NCBI GenBank assembly: GCA_947169885.1 | Contig: CAMVRM010000001.1 | Span: forward strand, 62,001-126,000 | Direction: 5' to 3' | DNA from: an uncultured Ruminococcus sp. | Lineage (GTDB): Bacteria > Bacillota > Clostridia > Oscillospirales > Ruminococcaceae | DNA length: 64,000 nt | Shown: positions 1 through 8,627 of the stretch, in pieces | How positions within the stretch are numbered: position 1 is the first letter of the stretch | Layout of the letters: every line of letters begins with the position of its first letter | The notes under the pieces: generated by a model | Seen by the model: only the letters and a program-made list of their open reading frames with translations | The model's database searches: none | Told to the model about the DNA's origin: nothing | Program-made: the position numbers and the translations under genes

Positions 1-781
1 TCATCATCGGCTGACCGTACCAGCCTGCAAGCCCGTAAGGTCTGCCGCCGTCATGCCATGTTTTAAGCATCTCGTCAAGAGTGTTGTTCGTCCACGCATT
101 GTTTCGCACAAGTTCTTCGGGGTCTATGCCCGTTGCGCTCCTGACCGTGTCGGCGTAATAATACAGACCGTAAGCCGCACGGACGTTTATCGGCAGAACA
201 TAGTGCCAGCCGTTGAGCGCAAAAAGTCTTGCGTTGTCCATGTATGGTTTCCAGCGCTCGCTGTTCAAGTTGAGCGCCATATCCATAGGTTCGATCATGT
301 TCTCGGAAATGCCGTAAGGATACATAAGCCCGTTGTCGAATGAAGCGATGTCAACAGGATTGTCCGCAAGCTGTGCCGCACTTATCATGTTGAACAAAAC
401 ACCGGTCGAACAGTAGCTGTACTTAACTTCGCCGCCCAGTGCTTCGTATTTCTCCTTTATCTGATCGGCGTTTATGGAAGAATCGGTGCTTAAAAGAACA
501 TTGAGTTTTCCGCCGTCATCGGGGGGAGAAATGCCTTGCTTGTCGGTCTTTTTCGGAGTATCGGCAGTTGTTTCGGCAGAGTCGGAAGTATCACTGTCAG
601 TTACCGAAACGGAAGTTCCGCCGGTGACTTCCGCTTTGGAAGAAGAGCTGTCAGCAAGCGAACTGCTGTTCTGAGAACTGCTGTCCGCAGATGTTTTTCC
701 GCCCGAGCCTATTTCATTTGCGCATCCCGAGAAAAGCAGCGCCGCCGCCAGCAGAGCCGCAGTTGTTTGTTTTCTTTTCAC
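1..781 (-). CDS. Extracellular solute-binding lipoprotein, partial (C-terminus outside window)
   Basis: The reading frame starts at a GTG at 781 and stays open to the left edge, so about 260 residues are visible and the C-terminus is missing. The N-terminus MKRKQTTAALLA followed by LLFSGC is a lipoprotein signal with the lipid-modified Cys near residue 20. A Ser/Thr/Asp-rich linker of about 60 residues follows. The mature part aligns by eye with the upstream protein at 833-2254: a stretch of the type PVDIASFDNGLMYPYG matches PPDIFWFEQKMTFPVY there. I infer a family-1 carbohydrate-type ABC solute-binding protein held on the outer face of the membrane. It follows the upstream paralogue after 51 bp and is probably in its operon. 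No permease genes are visible. The GTG is preferred because no ATG gives the signal peptide. Confidence 0.7.
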   Translation of the reverse strand, partial: MKRKQTTAALLAAALLFSGCANEIGSGGKTSADSSSQNSSSLADSSSSKAEVTGGTSVSVTDSDTSDSAETTADTPKKTDKQGISPPDDGGKLNVLLSTDSSINADQIKEKYEALGGEVKYSYCSTGVLFNMISAAQLADNPVDIASFDNGLMYPYGISENMIEPMDMALNLNSERWKPYMDNARLFALNGWHYVLPINVRAAYGLYYYADTVRSATGIDPEELVRNNAWTNNTLDEMLKTWHDGGRPYGLAGWYGQPMM

Positions 782-832
782 TTTACCACTTTCCCAAATA
801 TAACGGATAACAGATCACTGTTATCAAAAAGT

Positions 833-2254
833 TCAGTTTCCTGCTTCAACGAATTTGTGGTATTCCTCGTTGAAGTCTTTCAGTTCAGAATCTATCGTAG
901 CCGAATAAGTTTCACGAAGCTGTGTCCATGTGAACTGCTTGCCGCTGTCGTCTTCTTTCATAACGGAAGTATACATATAGGGGATAACAGCTTCCTTGGT
1001 CGCATTTGTTGCGGCATCATCGTTCGAGAGAACTGTCGATATGCCGTATCCGGGGTCGAATATCTTTATGAACTTGTCAGAAAGCACTTCCTCGTTGGCT
1101 ACCTGATACATCTGTTCTGTCCAGTAAGGCTGAGTTACGAAGAACTTCTCTTTGCCTGCCTCGGTGTACTGAGGATCGGTAGCGGCGATCTTTGCACACT
1201 CATACCATGTCTTGACAGCCTCGGACTTCTTCGAGCCTTTGACCCACATATAGGCGCTTACGGTTATGGTCGAATAGTTCTGGTCGGTGTTGGGGTCACG
1301 GGGCATGGGGACTATCGCCCAGTCGTCGCCCTCTTTCGGTGAAACTGCCCATGTGCCCATTCCGTAGAACAGAACGTTTTTCTTGAAGCAGTCGGAAGCC
1401 GAACCCAGCCAGTCAGCGTAATACATATTGTTCTTCTTTATGTCGTAAAGCACGGAAGAAGCTCTGTCAAAGTCGGGGTCGGATATGTTTGAAACATAAG
1501 AATCGGAATCGGCATCGTACTTGATGAGCGTTTTGCCCGTGGACTGGAAGATGAACGGTCCGAACCAGCCGTTTACGCCGTAGCGAACATCGTCCTCGCC
1601 TGTCGAACCCGAAACGTAAGCATCCATAATGTCATACCATGTGTCCCATGTCCATTCGCCGTTGAGGTACAGTTCGTAGGGATCATCAAGACCATTGGCT
1701 TCGATCATCGCCTTGTCGTAAGTCAGAACAGACAGAATATCCTGCGAAACAGGCGCAACATAGTGCTTGCCTGCAAGTGTGAAAGTGTCCGCAAGACCCT
1801 TTACATCGCTCCAAAGGTCGCTGTCGAAGTCAACAACATCGTCAACGGGCTGGAACATTCCCTTGACGCAGTAAACGGGGAAAGTCATCTTCTGCTCAAA
1901 CCAGAAAATATCGGGGGGATCGTTTGAAAGCACACGGTTAGCGAGCTGATCGTACTTTGTCATGGAAGAAGTAGGGGAGTATTTGATACTGCCGCCTTTT
2001 TTCTCGAATAGGTCAAGGTCGACACGCTTTTCCTTAGAGCCTTTTGAGGGGTTTATGTCAAAGTAGCTGAGCCATTCGAGTTCAGTCTCTGCGCCTTCGG
2101 GGATAGCGTCGACTGAATCTGTGTCCTCTATTTTTACCTGATCGACATATGATTCTTCGCTGTCAGACTTCTTGTCGGAACTGCCGCAGGCGGCAAGTGC
2201 TGTCACCATAGCGAAAGCGCATACACCTGCAAGTGTACGTTTGAGTTTTCTCAT
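833..2254 (-). CDS. Extracellular solute-binding lipoprotein (ABC sugar-type)
   Basis: 473 residues. The N-terminus MRKLKRTLAGVCAFAMV with lipobox LAAC marks a lipoprotein, and a short acidic Ser-rich linker follows. The body is of family-1 solute-binding type, with an early segment NRVLSNDPPDIFWFEQ and aromatic-rich regions typical of sugar-binding pockets. The likely role is capture of an oligosaccharide for an ABC importer, but no membrane or ATPase component lies in the window. The ATG is preceded by GGAGGTCAT, a strong ribosome site. A TTGACT-17-TATAAT promoter lies upstream at 2309-2337. The gene is followed after 51 bp by a truncated paralogue, so the two are probably co-transcribed. 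Confidence 0.8.
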   Translation of the reverse strand: MRKLKRTLAGVCAFAMVTALAACGSSDKKSDSEESYVDQVKIEDTDSVDAIPEGAETELEWLSYFDINPSKGSKEKRVDLDLFEKKGGSIKYSPTSSMTKYDQLANRVLSNDPPDIFWFEQKMTFPVYCVKGMFQPVDDVVDFDSDLWSDVKGLADTFTLAGKHYVAPVSQDILSVLTYDKAMIEANGLDDPYELYLNGEWTWDTWYDIMDAYVSGSTGEDDVRYGVNGWFGPFIFQSTGKTLIKYDADSDSYVSNISDPDFDRASSVLYDIKKNNMYYADWLGSASDCFKKNVLFYGMGTWAVSPKEGDDWAIVPMPRDPNTDQNYSTITVSAYMWVKGSKKSEAVKTWYECAKIAATDPQYTEAGKEKFFVTQPYWTEQMYQVANEEVLSDKFIKIFDPGYGISTVLSNDDAATNATKEAVIPYMYTSVMKEDDSGKQFTWTQLRETYSATIDSELKDFNEEYHKFVEAGN

Positions 2255-2308
2255 GATATGACCTCCAAAAGCAGCCGCATTTTTTCACGGCTGTTATTAT
2301 CAATTATT

Positions 2309-2337
2309 ATTATAATATATTTTGAACAAAAAGTCAA
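2309..2337 (-). promoter_or_regulatory. Promoter for solute-binding lipoprotein pair
   Basis: Minus-strand TTGACT, 17-bp spacer, TATAAT. A small CAGCCG/CGGCTG hairpin (about 2271-2293) lies in the leader just before the ribosome site. Confidence 0.65.
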
Positions 2338-2497
2338 CAACGAAATCAAATTTTACCAAATGAACAAAAACGCTCCACGATTATCACTGCGAAGCGTTTT
2401 ATCAGGGAAGATGCAGAATCGCCGAGAAAAATGTCATATAGTGTAAGAGAATATCGGATCACTTTTTTGACAAACAGAAAAAACAACGCATGATCTT

Positions 2498-2660
2498 TTA
2501 TAGCAATACAAGGAAATATCGGCATAAAGATTTCGAGAGAAAATTTCACAGTACAAGGAAAACGACCGCAGTTGGGCTGTCGCCCTGCAAGGGAGTTTGA
2601 CGCAGTAATGTGGAATTTTATCCGAAAGATTTGTGTTGATATTTTCTTGGATTGCTATAA
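2498..2660 (+). mobile_element. 163-bp MITE-like repeat, copy A
   Basis: The element begins TTATAGCAAT and ends ATTGCTATAA. The terminal inverted repeats extend imperfectly for about 38 bp. It differs from copy B (8628-8790) at only three positions by eye, and copy C (20501-20662, inverted) is more diverged. The ends can be read as TA-flanked, like Tc1/mariner or IS630-type non-autonomous elements; this is inference, since no transposase is visible. Confidence 0.75.
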
Positions 2661-2667
2661 GTGAAAA

Positions 2668-2743
2668 AGTGAAGAGTGAATAATGAATAGTACAGAAACG
2701 TCCATGCAAGTTGCTGTAAATCATTCGTTATTCACTCTTCACT
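2668..2743. repeat. Long imperfect hairpin of GTGAAGAGTGAATAA type
   Basis: A left arm AGTGAAGAGTGAATAATGAAT pairs with a right arm ATTCGTTATTCACTCTTCACT, about 20 bp, with a 34-nt loop. It lies 8 bp from the end of MITE-like copy A. Simple-sequence hairpins of this kind are common between genes in gut Firmicutes. Confidence 0.6.
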
Positions 2744-2752
2744 ATAAACTAA

Positions 2753-2779
2753 GCCCTCGTCACATCAGGTGACGAGGGC
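2753..2779 (-). terminator. Terminator-like hairpin downstream of tRNA-Tyr copy 1
   Basis: An 11-bp GCCCTCGTCAC/GTGACGAGGGC stem lies just downstream of the minus-strand tRNA unit. The following T-rich stretch (TTAGTTT) is weak. Confidence 0.5.
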
Positions 2780-2784
2780 GTTTC

Positions 2785-2870
2785 TGGTGGGGGAAGATGG
2801 ATTCGAACCATCGAAGTTAAAGAACAACAGATTTACAGTCTGCCCCCTTTGGCCACTCGGGAATTCCCCC
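2785..2870 (-). tRNA. tRNA-Tyr (GTA), copy 1, with encoded CCA
   Basis: On the minus strand the acceptor stem GGGGGAA pairs with TTCCCCC. The anticodon GTA (complement of 2834-2836) sits in a CTGTAAA loop, there is a long class-II variable arm, and the T-loop contains GTTCGAATC. CCA is encoded at 2785-2787, unlike in the second copy. The mature body is 2788-2870. Confidence 0.93.
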
Positions 2871-2886
2871 ATATTTGATTTTTAAG

Positions 2887-2959
2887 AGCTGGTGGACGGA
2901 CTCGAACCCCCGACCTGCTGATTACAAATCAGCTGCTCTACCAACTGAGCTACACCAGC
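2887..2959 (-). tRNA. tRNA-Thr (TGT), copy 1
   Basis: 73 nt on the minus strand. The acceptor GCTGGTG pairs with CACCAGC, the D-arm has GCTCAGTTGGTAGAGC, the anticodon TGT lies in TTTGTAA, and the T-arm contains GTTCGAGTC. CCA is not encoded. It lies upstream of tRNA-Tyr copy 1 in the same transcript. Confidence 0.93.
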
Positions 2960-3003
2960 TTGTCTGTACGGTCTGTATTTAACTTACGTCCGACAGCTTT
3001 AAT

Positions 3004-3032
3004 ATTATATCATGGAAATCAGAACTTGTCAA
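3004..3032 (-). promoter_or_regulatory. Promoter for tRNA-Thr/Tyr copy 1
   Basis: Minus-strand consensus TTGACA, exactly 17 bp, TATAAT, about 45 bp upstream of tRNA-Thr copy 1. Confidence 0.8.
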
Positions 3033-3097
3033 GCCTATTTTGGAATTTCGTGATTATTGACAAAATAAACGAGCTATATTTGTGCATATTGCAAAAC

Positions 3098-3139
3098 AAA
3101 ACAAAAAGAAAGCACCCTGCAATTATTACTGCAAGGCGC
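3098..3139 (-). terminator. Terminator of tRNA-Thr/Tyr copy 2
   Basis: On the minus strand a 10-bp stem with wobble pairs (GCGCCTTGCA/TGCAGGGTGC) is followed by TTTCTTTTTGTTTTG. It lies directly after tRNA-Tyr copy 2. Confidence 0.75.
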
Positions 3140-3145
3140 AAAAAG

Positions 3146-3228
3146 TGGGGGAAGATGGATTCGAACCATCGAAGTTAAAGAACAACAGATTTACAGTCTG
3201 CCCCCTTTGGCCACTCGGGAATTCCCCC
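3146..3228 (-). tRNA. tRNA-Tyr (GTA), copy 2
   Basis: The 83-nt body is identical to copy 1, but the downstream bases read CTT instead of CCA, so the tail must be added enzymatically. It is offset 358 bp from copy 1. Confidence 0.93.
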
Positions 3229-3244
3229 ATATTTGATTTTTAAG

Positions 3245-3317
3245 AGCTGGTGGACGGACTCGAACCCCCGACCTGCTGATTACAAATCAGCTGCTCTACC
3301 AACTGAGCTACACCAGC
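3245..3317 (-). tRNA. tRNA-Thr (TGT), copy 2
   Basis: 73 nt, identical to copy 1. The identical block covers both tRNAs and a few flanking bases. Confidence 0.93.
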
Positions 3318-3359
3318 TTGTCTGTTCGGTGTGTTTTACTTACGTCCGACAGCTTAATT

Positions 3360-3388
3360 ATTATAGCATGGAAAAACGGTTCTGTCAA
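3360..3388 (-). promoter_or_regulatory. Promoter for tRNA-Thr/Tyr copy 2
   Basis: Minus-strand TTGACA-17-TATAAT. It is related to the copy-1 promoter but has diverged in the spacer, so the promoter was duplicated with the tRNAs. Confidence 0.8.
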
Positions 3389-3518
3389 CCCTTTTTTAGA
3401 AATTTGTCGAAAGTTACAATTTACGGCATTTACTGCACGTTTTATATTTGCTAAATATACAAAATTAGACGGCTTACGTCAAATGTTTTACAAAAAATAC
3501 CAATTTATAGTACTGCAC

Positions 3519-3547
3519 TTGATTTTTTTTCAATAATATGATATAAT
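3519..3547 (+). promoter_or_regulatory. Promoter for PrsW-type protease gene
   Basis: TTGATT, 17 bp, TATAAT, about 75 bp upstream of the ATG at 3623. Confidence 0.6.
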
Positions 3548-3622
3548 AAACAGAGCATGAACGAATTGACAGAAATAACAAGCCCTGTCCATGCGTCTTG
3601 AAAGATATAGGAGTGATACAAA

Positions 3623-4870
3623 ATGGATCTGCTGACATACATAACCCTTGCTGTGGCGCTTTTGCCGACCATAGTTATAATGCTCATAGTGATAAAAAAC
3701 GCACGGGCGGAAAAAGAACCGTTCAAAAAACTTGCGGCAGTGTTCGCCATAAGCGCACTTTCGACTATCCCTGCGATAATCTTGGAACTTATCGGTGGTT
3801 CGGTGCTTGATCGGGTGCTGGGCGGCTTCGGCATCGCAAAAGGCGCTTCTGATAACGCAACAGCGATATATGAGTTTTTTGAACTGTTTTTCGTTGTCGG
3901 ACTTTTTGAAGAAGCCTGCAAATATTTTACGTTCAAGTGGATAATCTTCAACGACCGTGACTTTGACAACACCTATGACGGCGTTATCTACGGCGCTTGC
4001 TCGGCACTGGGATTCGCAACGCTTGAAAATTTAGGCTACATATTCTTGAACGGCGGCGGTCTGAGCGTTGCCATTATGAGAGCGGTGCTGTCGATACCCA
4101 TGCACGCGGTAACGGGCATCGTTATGGGCTATCATTTTGGCGTGACGAAATACCGCAGATACAACAACCTTATCGACACTCATCCCGAGCGCAAGGCGTT
4201 TGTTTTCTCGGTGATACTCCACGGTATCTATGACCTGCTCGCAACACTTCCAAGCATTTATAATACGATCCTGCCGTTTGCAGGACTGCTGGTCGTTATG
4301 ATCTTCATTTACGCCACCATGGGCAGAACGATAAAGCGTGCAAAGCGTGAGAGCCACAACATCTACAACCGCTACTACTACGAACAGCTGGGCGGTCAGT
4401 ATCAGGACATGAAAGGCGGCAAGACCACCTCGAAGAAAGTCTTTGGAATGCCGCTGCCGCCCATGGGAACGGCACGTCAGCAGTTCGACCCTTATCAGCC
4501 GTATCAGAACATACCGCAGGGAATGCCGCCCTCGATGACGCAATCGGGCAGTATGGGTTTCCCGAACCCGACTGCGCAGTATGCGCCGCCGCCGACACAG
4601 ACAGAAAACGGCGGTCAGGGAGTGTATGGCAATGCACAGCAGAATATGCCGCAGCAGCCTGTTTATTCGGGCGGTCAGCCGTATAACGGCGGTAATGCGA
4701 ACGTTTATAGCAATACCGATAATTACAGCACACAGCCGCAGAGGAGTTATACAGTATCTCCTGTGAGGACAGTTCAGCCTGTGCAAGAGCCTGAGAAGTA
4801 TTGCGGAAATTGCGGAGCTAAGATGTCCGCAGAAGCGAAATTCTGTCCGATATGCGGAAGCAAAACTTAA
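3623..4870 (+). CDS. PrsW-family intramembrane protease with C-terminal zinc ribbon
   Basis: 415 residues. Several membrane helices lie in residues 1-230. The family signature is present: EEACK at 96-100, the TLEN segment near 133-136, and HAVTG at 161-165 followed by H171. In PrsW-type (type II CAAX-related) proteases these Glu and His residues form the metal site. Residues of about 260-395 are a Pro/Gln/Asn/Gly-rich low-complexity region, presumably cytoplasmic. The protein ends in a zinc ribbon with two paired-Cys motifs (CGNCGAK and CPICGSK). The founding PrsW of Bacillus clears an anti-sigma factor, but no sigma/anti-sigma pair is adjacent here, so the substrate is unknown. The zinc-ribbon fusion may serve recruitment (inference). 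Confidence 0.82.
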   Translation: MDLLTYITLAVALLPTIVIMLIVIKNARAEKEPFKKLAAVFAISALSTIPAIILELIGGSVLDRVLGGFGIAKGASDNATAIYEFFELFFVVGLFEEACKYFTFKWIIFNDRDFDNTYDGVIYGACSALGFATLENLGYIFLNGGGLSVAIMRAVLSIPMHAVTGIVMGYHFGVTKYRRYNNLIDTHPERKAFVFSVILHGIYDLLATLPSIYNTILPFAGLLVVMIFIYATMGRTIKRAKRESHNIYNRYYYEQLGGQYQDMKGGKTTSKKVFGMPLPPMGTARQQFDPYQPYQNIPQGMPPSMTQSGSMGFPNPTAQYAPPPTQTENGGQGVYGNAQQNMPQQPVYSGGQPYNGGNANVYSNTDNYSTQPQRSYTVSPVRTVQPVQEPEKYCGNCGAKMSAEAKFCPICGSKT

Positions 4871-4939
4871 AAAAGAAATAAGAGATAAGAGATAAGAAAG
4901 AACTGACGTTTATACAATATAATGAGTATAAAAAGACCC

Positions 4940-4945
4940 AAGGAG
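4940..4945 (+). promoter_or_regulatory. Ribosome site that fixes the GH74 start
   Basis: AAGGAG lies 6 nt before the ATG at 4952. The upstream in-frame ATG at 4922 lies inside a TATAAT-like box (4918-4923) and has no ribosome site, so 4952 is chosen. Confidence 0.7.
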
Positions 4946-4951
4946 TTATGT

Positions 4952-7249
4952 ATGAAAACAAATAAAATACTGGCGGTTGCGTGTGCGGCACTGCTTACTG
5001 CGGCGGCTGTTTCGGGCTGCGGTAAAAAGGAAAAGTCTGAAACAGCCCCCGAAAAAACTGCCGCTGAAACGGCTTCAAACGGATACTATAACGCTCAGCC
5101 TGTCGATACGGGCTGGGAATGGGGCAACGTTCAGATAGTCGGCGGCGGCTTTATCCCGAATGTTATCTATAATCCGACCGAGGAGGGACTTGCTTATCTG
5201 CGTACAGATATTGGCGGCGCTTACAGGCTGGATAAGGAAACGGGCGAATGGGTCTGCATCACTGACTTTATCGGCGGTGATGACTGGAATTTAATGGGCA
5301 TAGAATCCGTTGCTACCGACCCCGTTGAACCTAACCGAGTTTACCTTGCCGCAGGAACTTATACCAACTCAGAGGGCGCTATGCTTATCTCGGAGGATTA
5401 TGGCGAGAACTGGGTCAAGGTCGATACCGAATTCAAAATGGGCGGCAATGAGGTAGGCCGTGGATGCGGAGAACGCTTGCAGGTCGACCCGTGCGATAAC
5501 AGCGTACTCTATTTCGGCTCTCGTGCAGACGGTCTTTTCCGCTCGGAGGACTACGGAAAAACCTGGACGAACGTGAGCAGTTTCCCTACAAAGGGCGGCT
5601 ATATGGAGGAAGGCTTCAATATCGGCGTGACATGGGTCGCTTTCGATAAGTCCTCGGGCGGCGAGGGTAAACGCTGTCAGACGATCTTCGCAGGCGTGGC
5701 AAGACGTGATGACGGAAATGTTATCATGCGCTCTGATGACGGCGGCGAAACGTGGGAGGAAGTGCCTAACCCCTATTACGAACGCCTCAGAGATTCAAAG
5801 GGCATGAAGCCGATACAGGGCGAGGTCAGCGCTGACGGCTATCTTTACTGCACGTTCGGCAATAACGCAGGTCCTAATCAGGTGACAAGAGGTTCGGTGC
5901 AGAAATATAATATCGCTGACAAAACATGGAAAGAGATAACTCCCGATTATGCCTATACCTGCGGTTACAGCGGTCTTTCGGTAAACCCCGATGACCCGAA
6001 TATGATCGTTGTGACAACGCTTGATCTGTGGGCGATAGTCGATAATATCTACACAAGTTTTGACGGCGGCGAAACGTGGACGGGCATATGGGATCCCGAG
6101 ACTACCAAGAAAAACTATCAACTCGATATAAGCGAGTGCGAATGGCTCGACTGGCAGGGACAGCTCAAACCGGGCTGGTGGATGACAGGCGTTGCCATAA
6201 ACCCTTTTGACCCTGATGAGATAATGTACGGCACGGGTGCAACGCTCTTTAAGACGGATAATCTTACAAAGTGCAATACCGAACCTGTTAATATTTCTGT
6301 TGCGGCTAAGGGCGTTGAGGAAACGGCGATATTCCAGTTTGTTTCGCCTAATCAGAACGATGATAATGCTCCCGAACTTTACAGTATTCTCGGCGATCTC
6401 TACGGTTTCCGACACGATGATGTTGACAAAGCTCCAAAGGAACATTTCGGCGACTTCAAGTCCACTTCGATAGACTGTGCGGCGCTTGATTATAATTATG
6501 TTGTGCGTGCGACTGACGAGGACAAGGGAACTATATGGTATTCGACTGACGGCACGGAAAGCTGGCAGGCTGTTGAGACTCTCCCCGAGGACGAAAGCTA
6601 CAAGCTTGACAGCACGGGCGGCACGGTGAAACTCAGCGCTGACGGTCAGACGATCCTGTGGCAGCCGGGTATTTCAGGTTCGAGCGTGTGGCTGACGCAT
6701 GACTTTGGCAAAACGTGGGAAAAGCCGGACATTCCCGGGGGCTGTATCATAGAGACAGACAAAGTTAATCCCGACCGCTTCTATGCCGCACATGACGGCA
6801 GGTTCTATGTGTCGGCAGACGGCGGAAAAAGCTGGGAAGTTGCCGCCGAGATGCTCGTTTCAAGCTTTACCTACATGGCTGCTCCCGACACCGAGGGCGA
6901 CCTGTGGATAACTGTTGGTTCGGGCGGCGTTTACTACCTCGATTCCGACGGCGACAGACAGCTCACCCGTGCGTCCGAGACGATAAACGAGTGTGACGCT
7001 CTCGGCATGGGCAAAGCGGCAGACGGTGCAGATTACATGACATTCTATATGCTGGGCGAAGCGAACGGCGAGGGAAAGGGAGTGTATATGTCCACCGACA
7101 AGTGCGCCACATGGACACGCATAAACGACGACACGCAGAAATGGGGCAACGTGAATAACTTCATCTCGGGCGACCCGAAGACTTTCGGCAGAGTTTATGT
7201 CTCGACAAACGGACGAGGAATAATCATGGGAAACATTTCTTCTAAATAA
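4952..7249 (+). CDS. GH74-type xyloglucanase-like lipoprotein
   Basis: 765 residues. The N-terminus MKTNKILAVACAALLT with VSGC is a lipoprotein signal, so the enzyme is likely tethered outside the cell. The body has at least eight Asp-box/BNR-like repeats (for example SEDYGENW, SEDYGKTW, SDDGGETW, SFDGGETW, SADGGKSW), the mark of two tandem seven-bladed propellers. An early YLRTDIGGAY matches the GH74 segment carrying one catalytic Asp. GH74 enzymes cut xyloglucan backbones, endo or from chain ends. No CBM or dockerin is visible. The window has no other xyloglucan-utilisation gene, so substrate specificity is uncertain. A TetR-type regulator follows after about 90 bp. Confidence 0.8.
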   Translation: MKTNKILAVACAALLTAAAVSGCGKKEKSETAPEKTAAETASNGYYNAQPVDTGWEWGNVQIVGGGFIPNVIYNPTEEGLAYLRTDIGGAYRLDKETGEWVCITDFIGGDDWNLMGIESVATDPVEPNRVYLAAGTYTNSEGAMLISEDYGENWVKVDTEFKMGGNEVGRGCGERLQVDPCDNSVLYFGSRADGLFRSEDYGKTWTNVSSFPTKGGYMEEGFNIGVTWVAFDKSSGGEGKRCQTIFAGVARRDDGNVIMRSDDGGETWEEVPNPYYERLRDSKGMKPIQGEVSADGYLYCTFGNNAGPNQVTRGSVQKYNIADKTWKEITPDYAYTCGYSGLSVNPDDPNMIVVTTLDLWAIVDNIYTSFDGGETWTGIWDPETTKKNYQLDISECEWLDWQGQLKPGWWMTGVAINPFDPDEIMYGTGATLFKTDNLTKCNTEPVNISVAAKGVEETAIFQFVSPNQNDDNAPELYSILGDLYGFRHDDVDKAPKEHFGDFKSTSIDCAALDYNYVVRATDEDKGTIWYSTDGTESWQAVETLPEDESYKLDSTGGTVKLSADGQTILWQPGISGSSVWLTHDFGKTWEKPDIPGGCIIETDKVNPDRFYAAHDGRFYVSADGGKSWEVAAEMLVSSFTYMAAPDTEGDLWITVGSGGVYYLDSDGDRQLTRASETINECDALGMGKAADGADYMTFYMLGEANGEGKGVYMSTDKCATWTRINDDTQKWGNVNNFISGDPKTFGRVYVSTNGRGIIMGNISSK

Positions 7250-7316
7250 AAAAAAAGAGATAAGAAATAAGAAAAATCATCGCCGCAGGCGATACAATAT
7301 TTCTTCTTTCTTATTT
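7250..7316 (+). terminator. Hairpin terminator-like repeat after GH74 gene
   Basis: AAATAAGAAA (7265-7274) pairs perfectly with TTTCTTATTT (7307-7316). Between them is an inner ATCGCC/GGCGAT hairpin. It belongs to the AGATAAGAAATAAG family seen after several genes in this window. Confidence 0.55.
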
Positions 7317-7337
7317 AAAAAAAGGGTGGTGTTGCTG

Positions 7338-7865
7338 TTGGCTGATTCAAATACGACGAAAAGGGCGCTGGCGGACGGGCTGAAAACGCTCATGGAGCAT
7401 AAGCAGTTCGCAAAGATAAGCGTCGGGGATATATGCGAGACTTGCGGCATGAACAGAAAGAGCTTCTATTATCATTTCCGTGACAAGTATGATCTCGTCA
7501 ACTGGATATTCTATACCGAGTTCGTGCAGGCGCTGAATTACCGCCCCGAGGATAACGGCTGGCAGCACCTGACCGATGTTTGCGGATACTTCTATGACAA
7601 CAAGCGCTTCTATAAAAAGGCGCTTCAAATAGAGGGTCAGAATTCGTTCAAAGATTACTTTCATGATATTTTGGAGTCGATACTTCTTGAATATCTTAAA
7701 CAGTATTTCGGCGGAGAAAAAGAGTCGGTGTTTGCGGCGGAATTTTTCTCCGATGCCATGATATGTTCCCTTATTCGCTGGATAACTTCAAAAGACCCTG
7801 TAACTCCCTCGGAATTTACCGAACAGGTGCATAACTGCATGAAAGGCGTTAAAAACAGCAGGTAG
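7338..7865 (+). CDS. TetR/AcrR-family transcriptional regulator (DhaS-like)
   Basis: 175 residues from a TTG start. AAAGGGTGGTG lies about 7 nt before the TTG at 7338, while the earlier GTG at 7326 has no room for a ribosome site. The N-terminal helix-turn-helix is clear: KISVGDICETCGMNRKSFYY, followed by HFRDKYDL, the TetR recognition-helix region. The aromatic-rich C-terminal half fits the TetR_C_8 type seen in DhaS and its relatives, where the ligand pocket varies. The target is unknown. Candidates are the GH74 gene upstream or the gene itself. Confidence 0.8.
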   Translation: MADSNTTKRALADGLKTLMEHKQFAKISVGDICETCGMNRKSFYYHFRDKYDLVNWIFYTEFVQALNYRPEDNGWQHLTDVCGYFYDNKRFYKKALQIEGQNSFKDYFHDILESILLEYLKQYFGGEKESVFAAEFFSDAMICSLIRWITSKDPVTPSEFTEQVHNCMKGVKNSR

Positions 7866-7978
7866 CAAAAGCTGACTTCTATAACATGATTTTAAACAAT
7901 ATATCCAAAATTTACCATACAACTTGTTTTATTATTACCAAAAAACAGAAATTATACTAAATATATACAACATACCTA

Positions 7979-8007
7979 TTGACAAAAAAAGTAAAAAGGG
8001 GTATAAT
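7979..8007 (+). promoter_or_regulatory. Promoter for MarR-type gene
   Basis: Consensus TTGACA, 17 bp, TATAAT. It overlaps the region that would encode a longer N-terminus and so supports the TTG start at 8075. Confidence 0.8.
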
Positions 8008-8074
8008 ATATTTTATAATAACTGTCGTTCTTTATAAGTGTTTTTCAGGGCGACCAACGAAAGGGGGAGATGTC

Positions 8075-8497
8075 TTGAGCGATCATAAGAAGGGCGGCGC
8101 TCAGCCGTACCTGTTTGCGATCTACCCCGTTCTCAGACGGGCTGTATACGAGGCATTTGATAAGCAGAATTCTAAAATAACCAGAACACAGCAGATAATC
8201 CTTGTAACTATGTCTGACGGCGCAACGCTCAGTATGTCGGAGCTTGCAAGAAAGATCGACACAAGCAACGAACAGGCGACCCGTGCGGTAACTCAGCTTG
8301 TGAGTCTTGGATATATCGAACGTTTCCAGAACGAGCAGAACCACAGGATCGTGAACATCAGGCTCACAGACAGCGCCAATGAACTGCTCGCAAACATCAA
8401 CGCCGATGCTTTGCAGAGCCTTGCGGATGAGTTCGGCGAAGATGATTTCGCTTCCGCTGAAGAAGCTATGAAGCAGGCGGCAAAATTGCTGTTCTGA
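8075..8497 (+). CDS. MarR-family transcriptional regulator
   Basis: 140 residues from a TTG preceded by AAGGGGGAG at 5 nt. The winged helix is plain: TLSMSELARKIDTSNEQATR, then a recognition segment RAVTQLVSLGYIERF and a wing QNEQNHRIVNIRLT. The upstream promoter box lies inside any longer version of the frame, so the longer start is rejected. MarR proteins are dimeric and often respond to phenolic or oxidative signals. No effector or target is evident here. A strong terminator follows, so the gene is monocistronic. Confidence 0.82.
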   Translation: MSDHKKGGAQPYLFAIYPVLRRAVYEAFDKQNSKITRTQQIILVTMSDGATLSMSELARKIDTSNEQATRAVTQLVSLGYIERFQNEQNHRIVNIRLTDSANELLANINADALQSLADEFGEDDFASAEEAMKQAAKLLF

Positions 8498-8518
8498 ATA
8501 ATTCAGAAAAATGAATGG

Positions 8519-8553
8519 GCTGTGTGACCGATCGTGGTCATGCAGCTTTTTTT
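8519..8553 (+). terminator. Terminator after MarR gene
   Basis: An 11-bp stem GCTGTGTGACC/GGTCATGCAGC with two wobble pairs, loop GATCGT, followed by seven T. Confidence 0.85.
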
Positions 8554-8627
8554 GCACATAATAGCCAAAAATGACTGTTGAAAACTTTGCATTTGTCAAT
8601 TGATTTTTAAATGTATTTATGTTAGAA

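Noticed and set aside
7979-8074. Longer N-terminus for the MarR-type regulator
   Set aside because: The sequence is the promoter (TTGACA at 7979, TATAAT at 8002), and the TTG at 8075 has a strong ribosome site.
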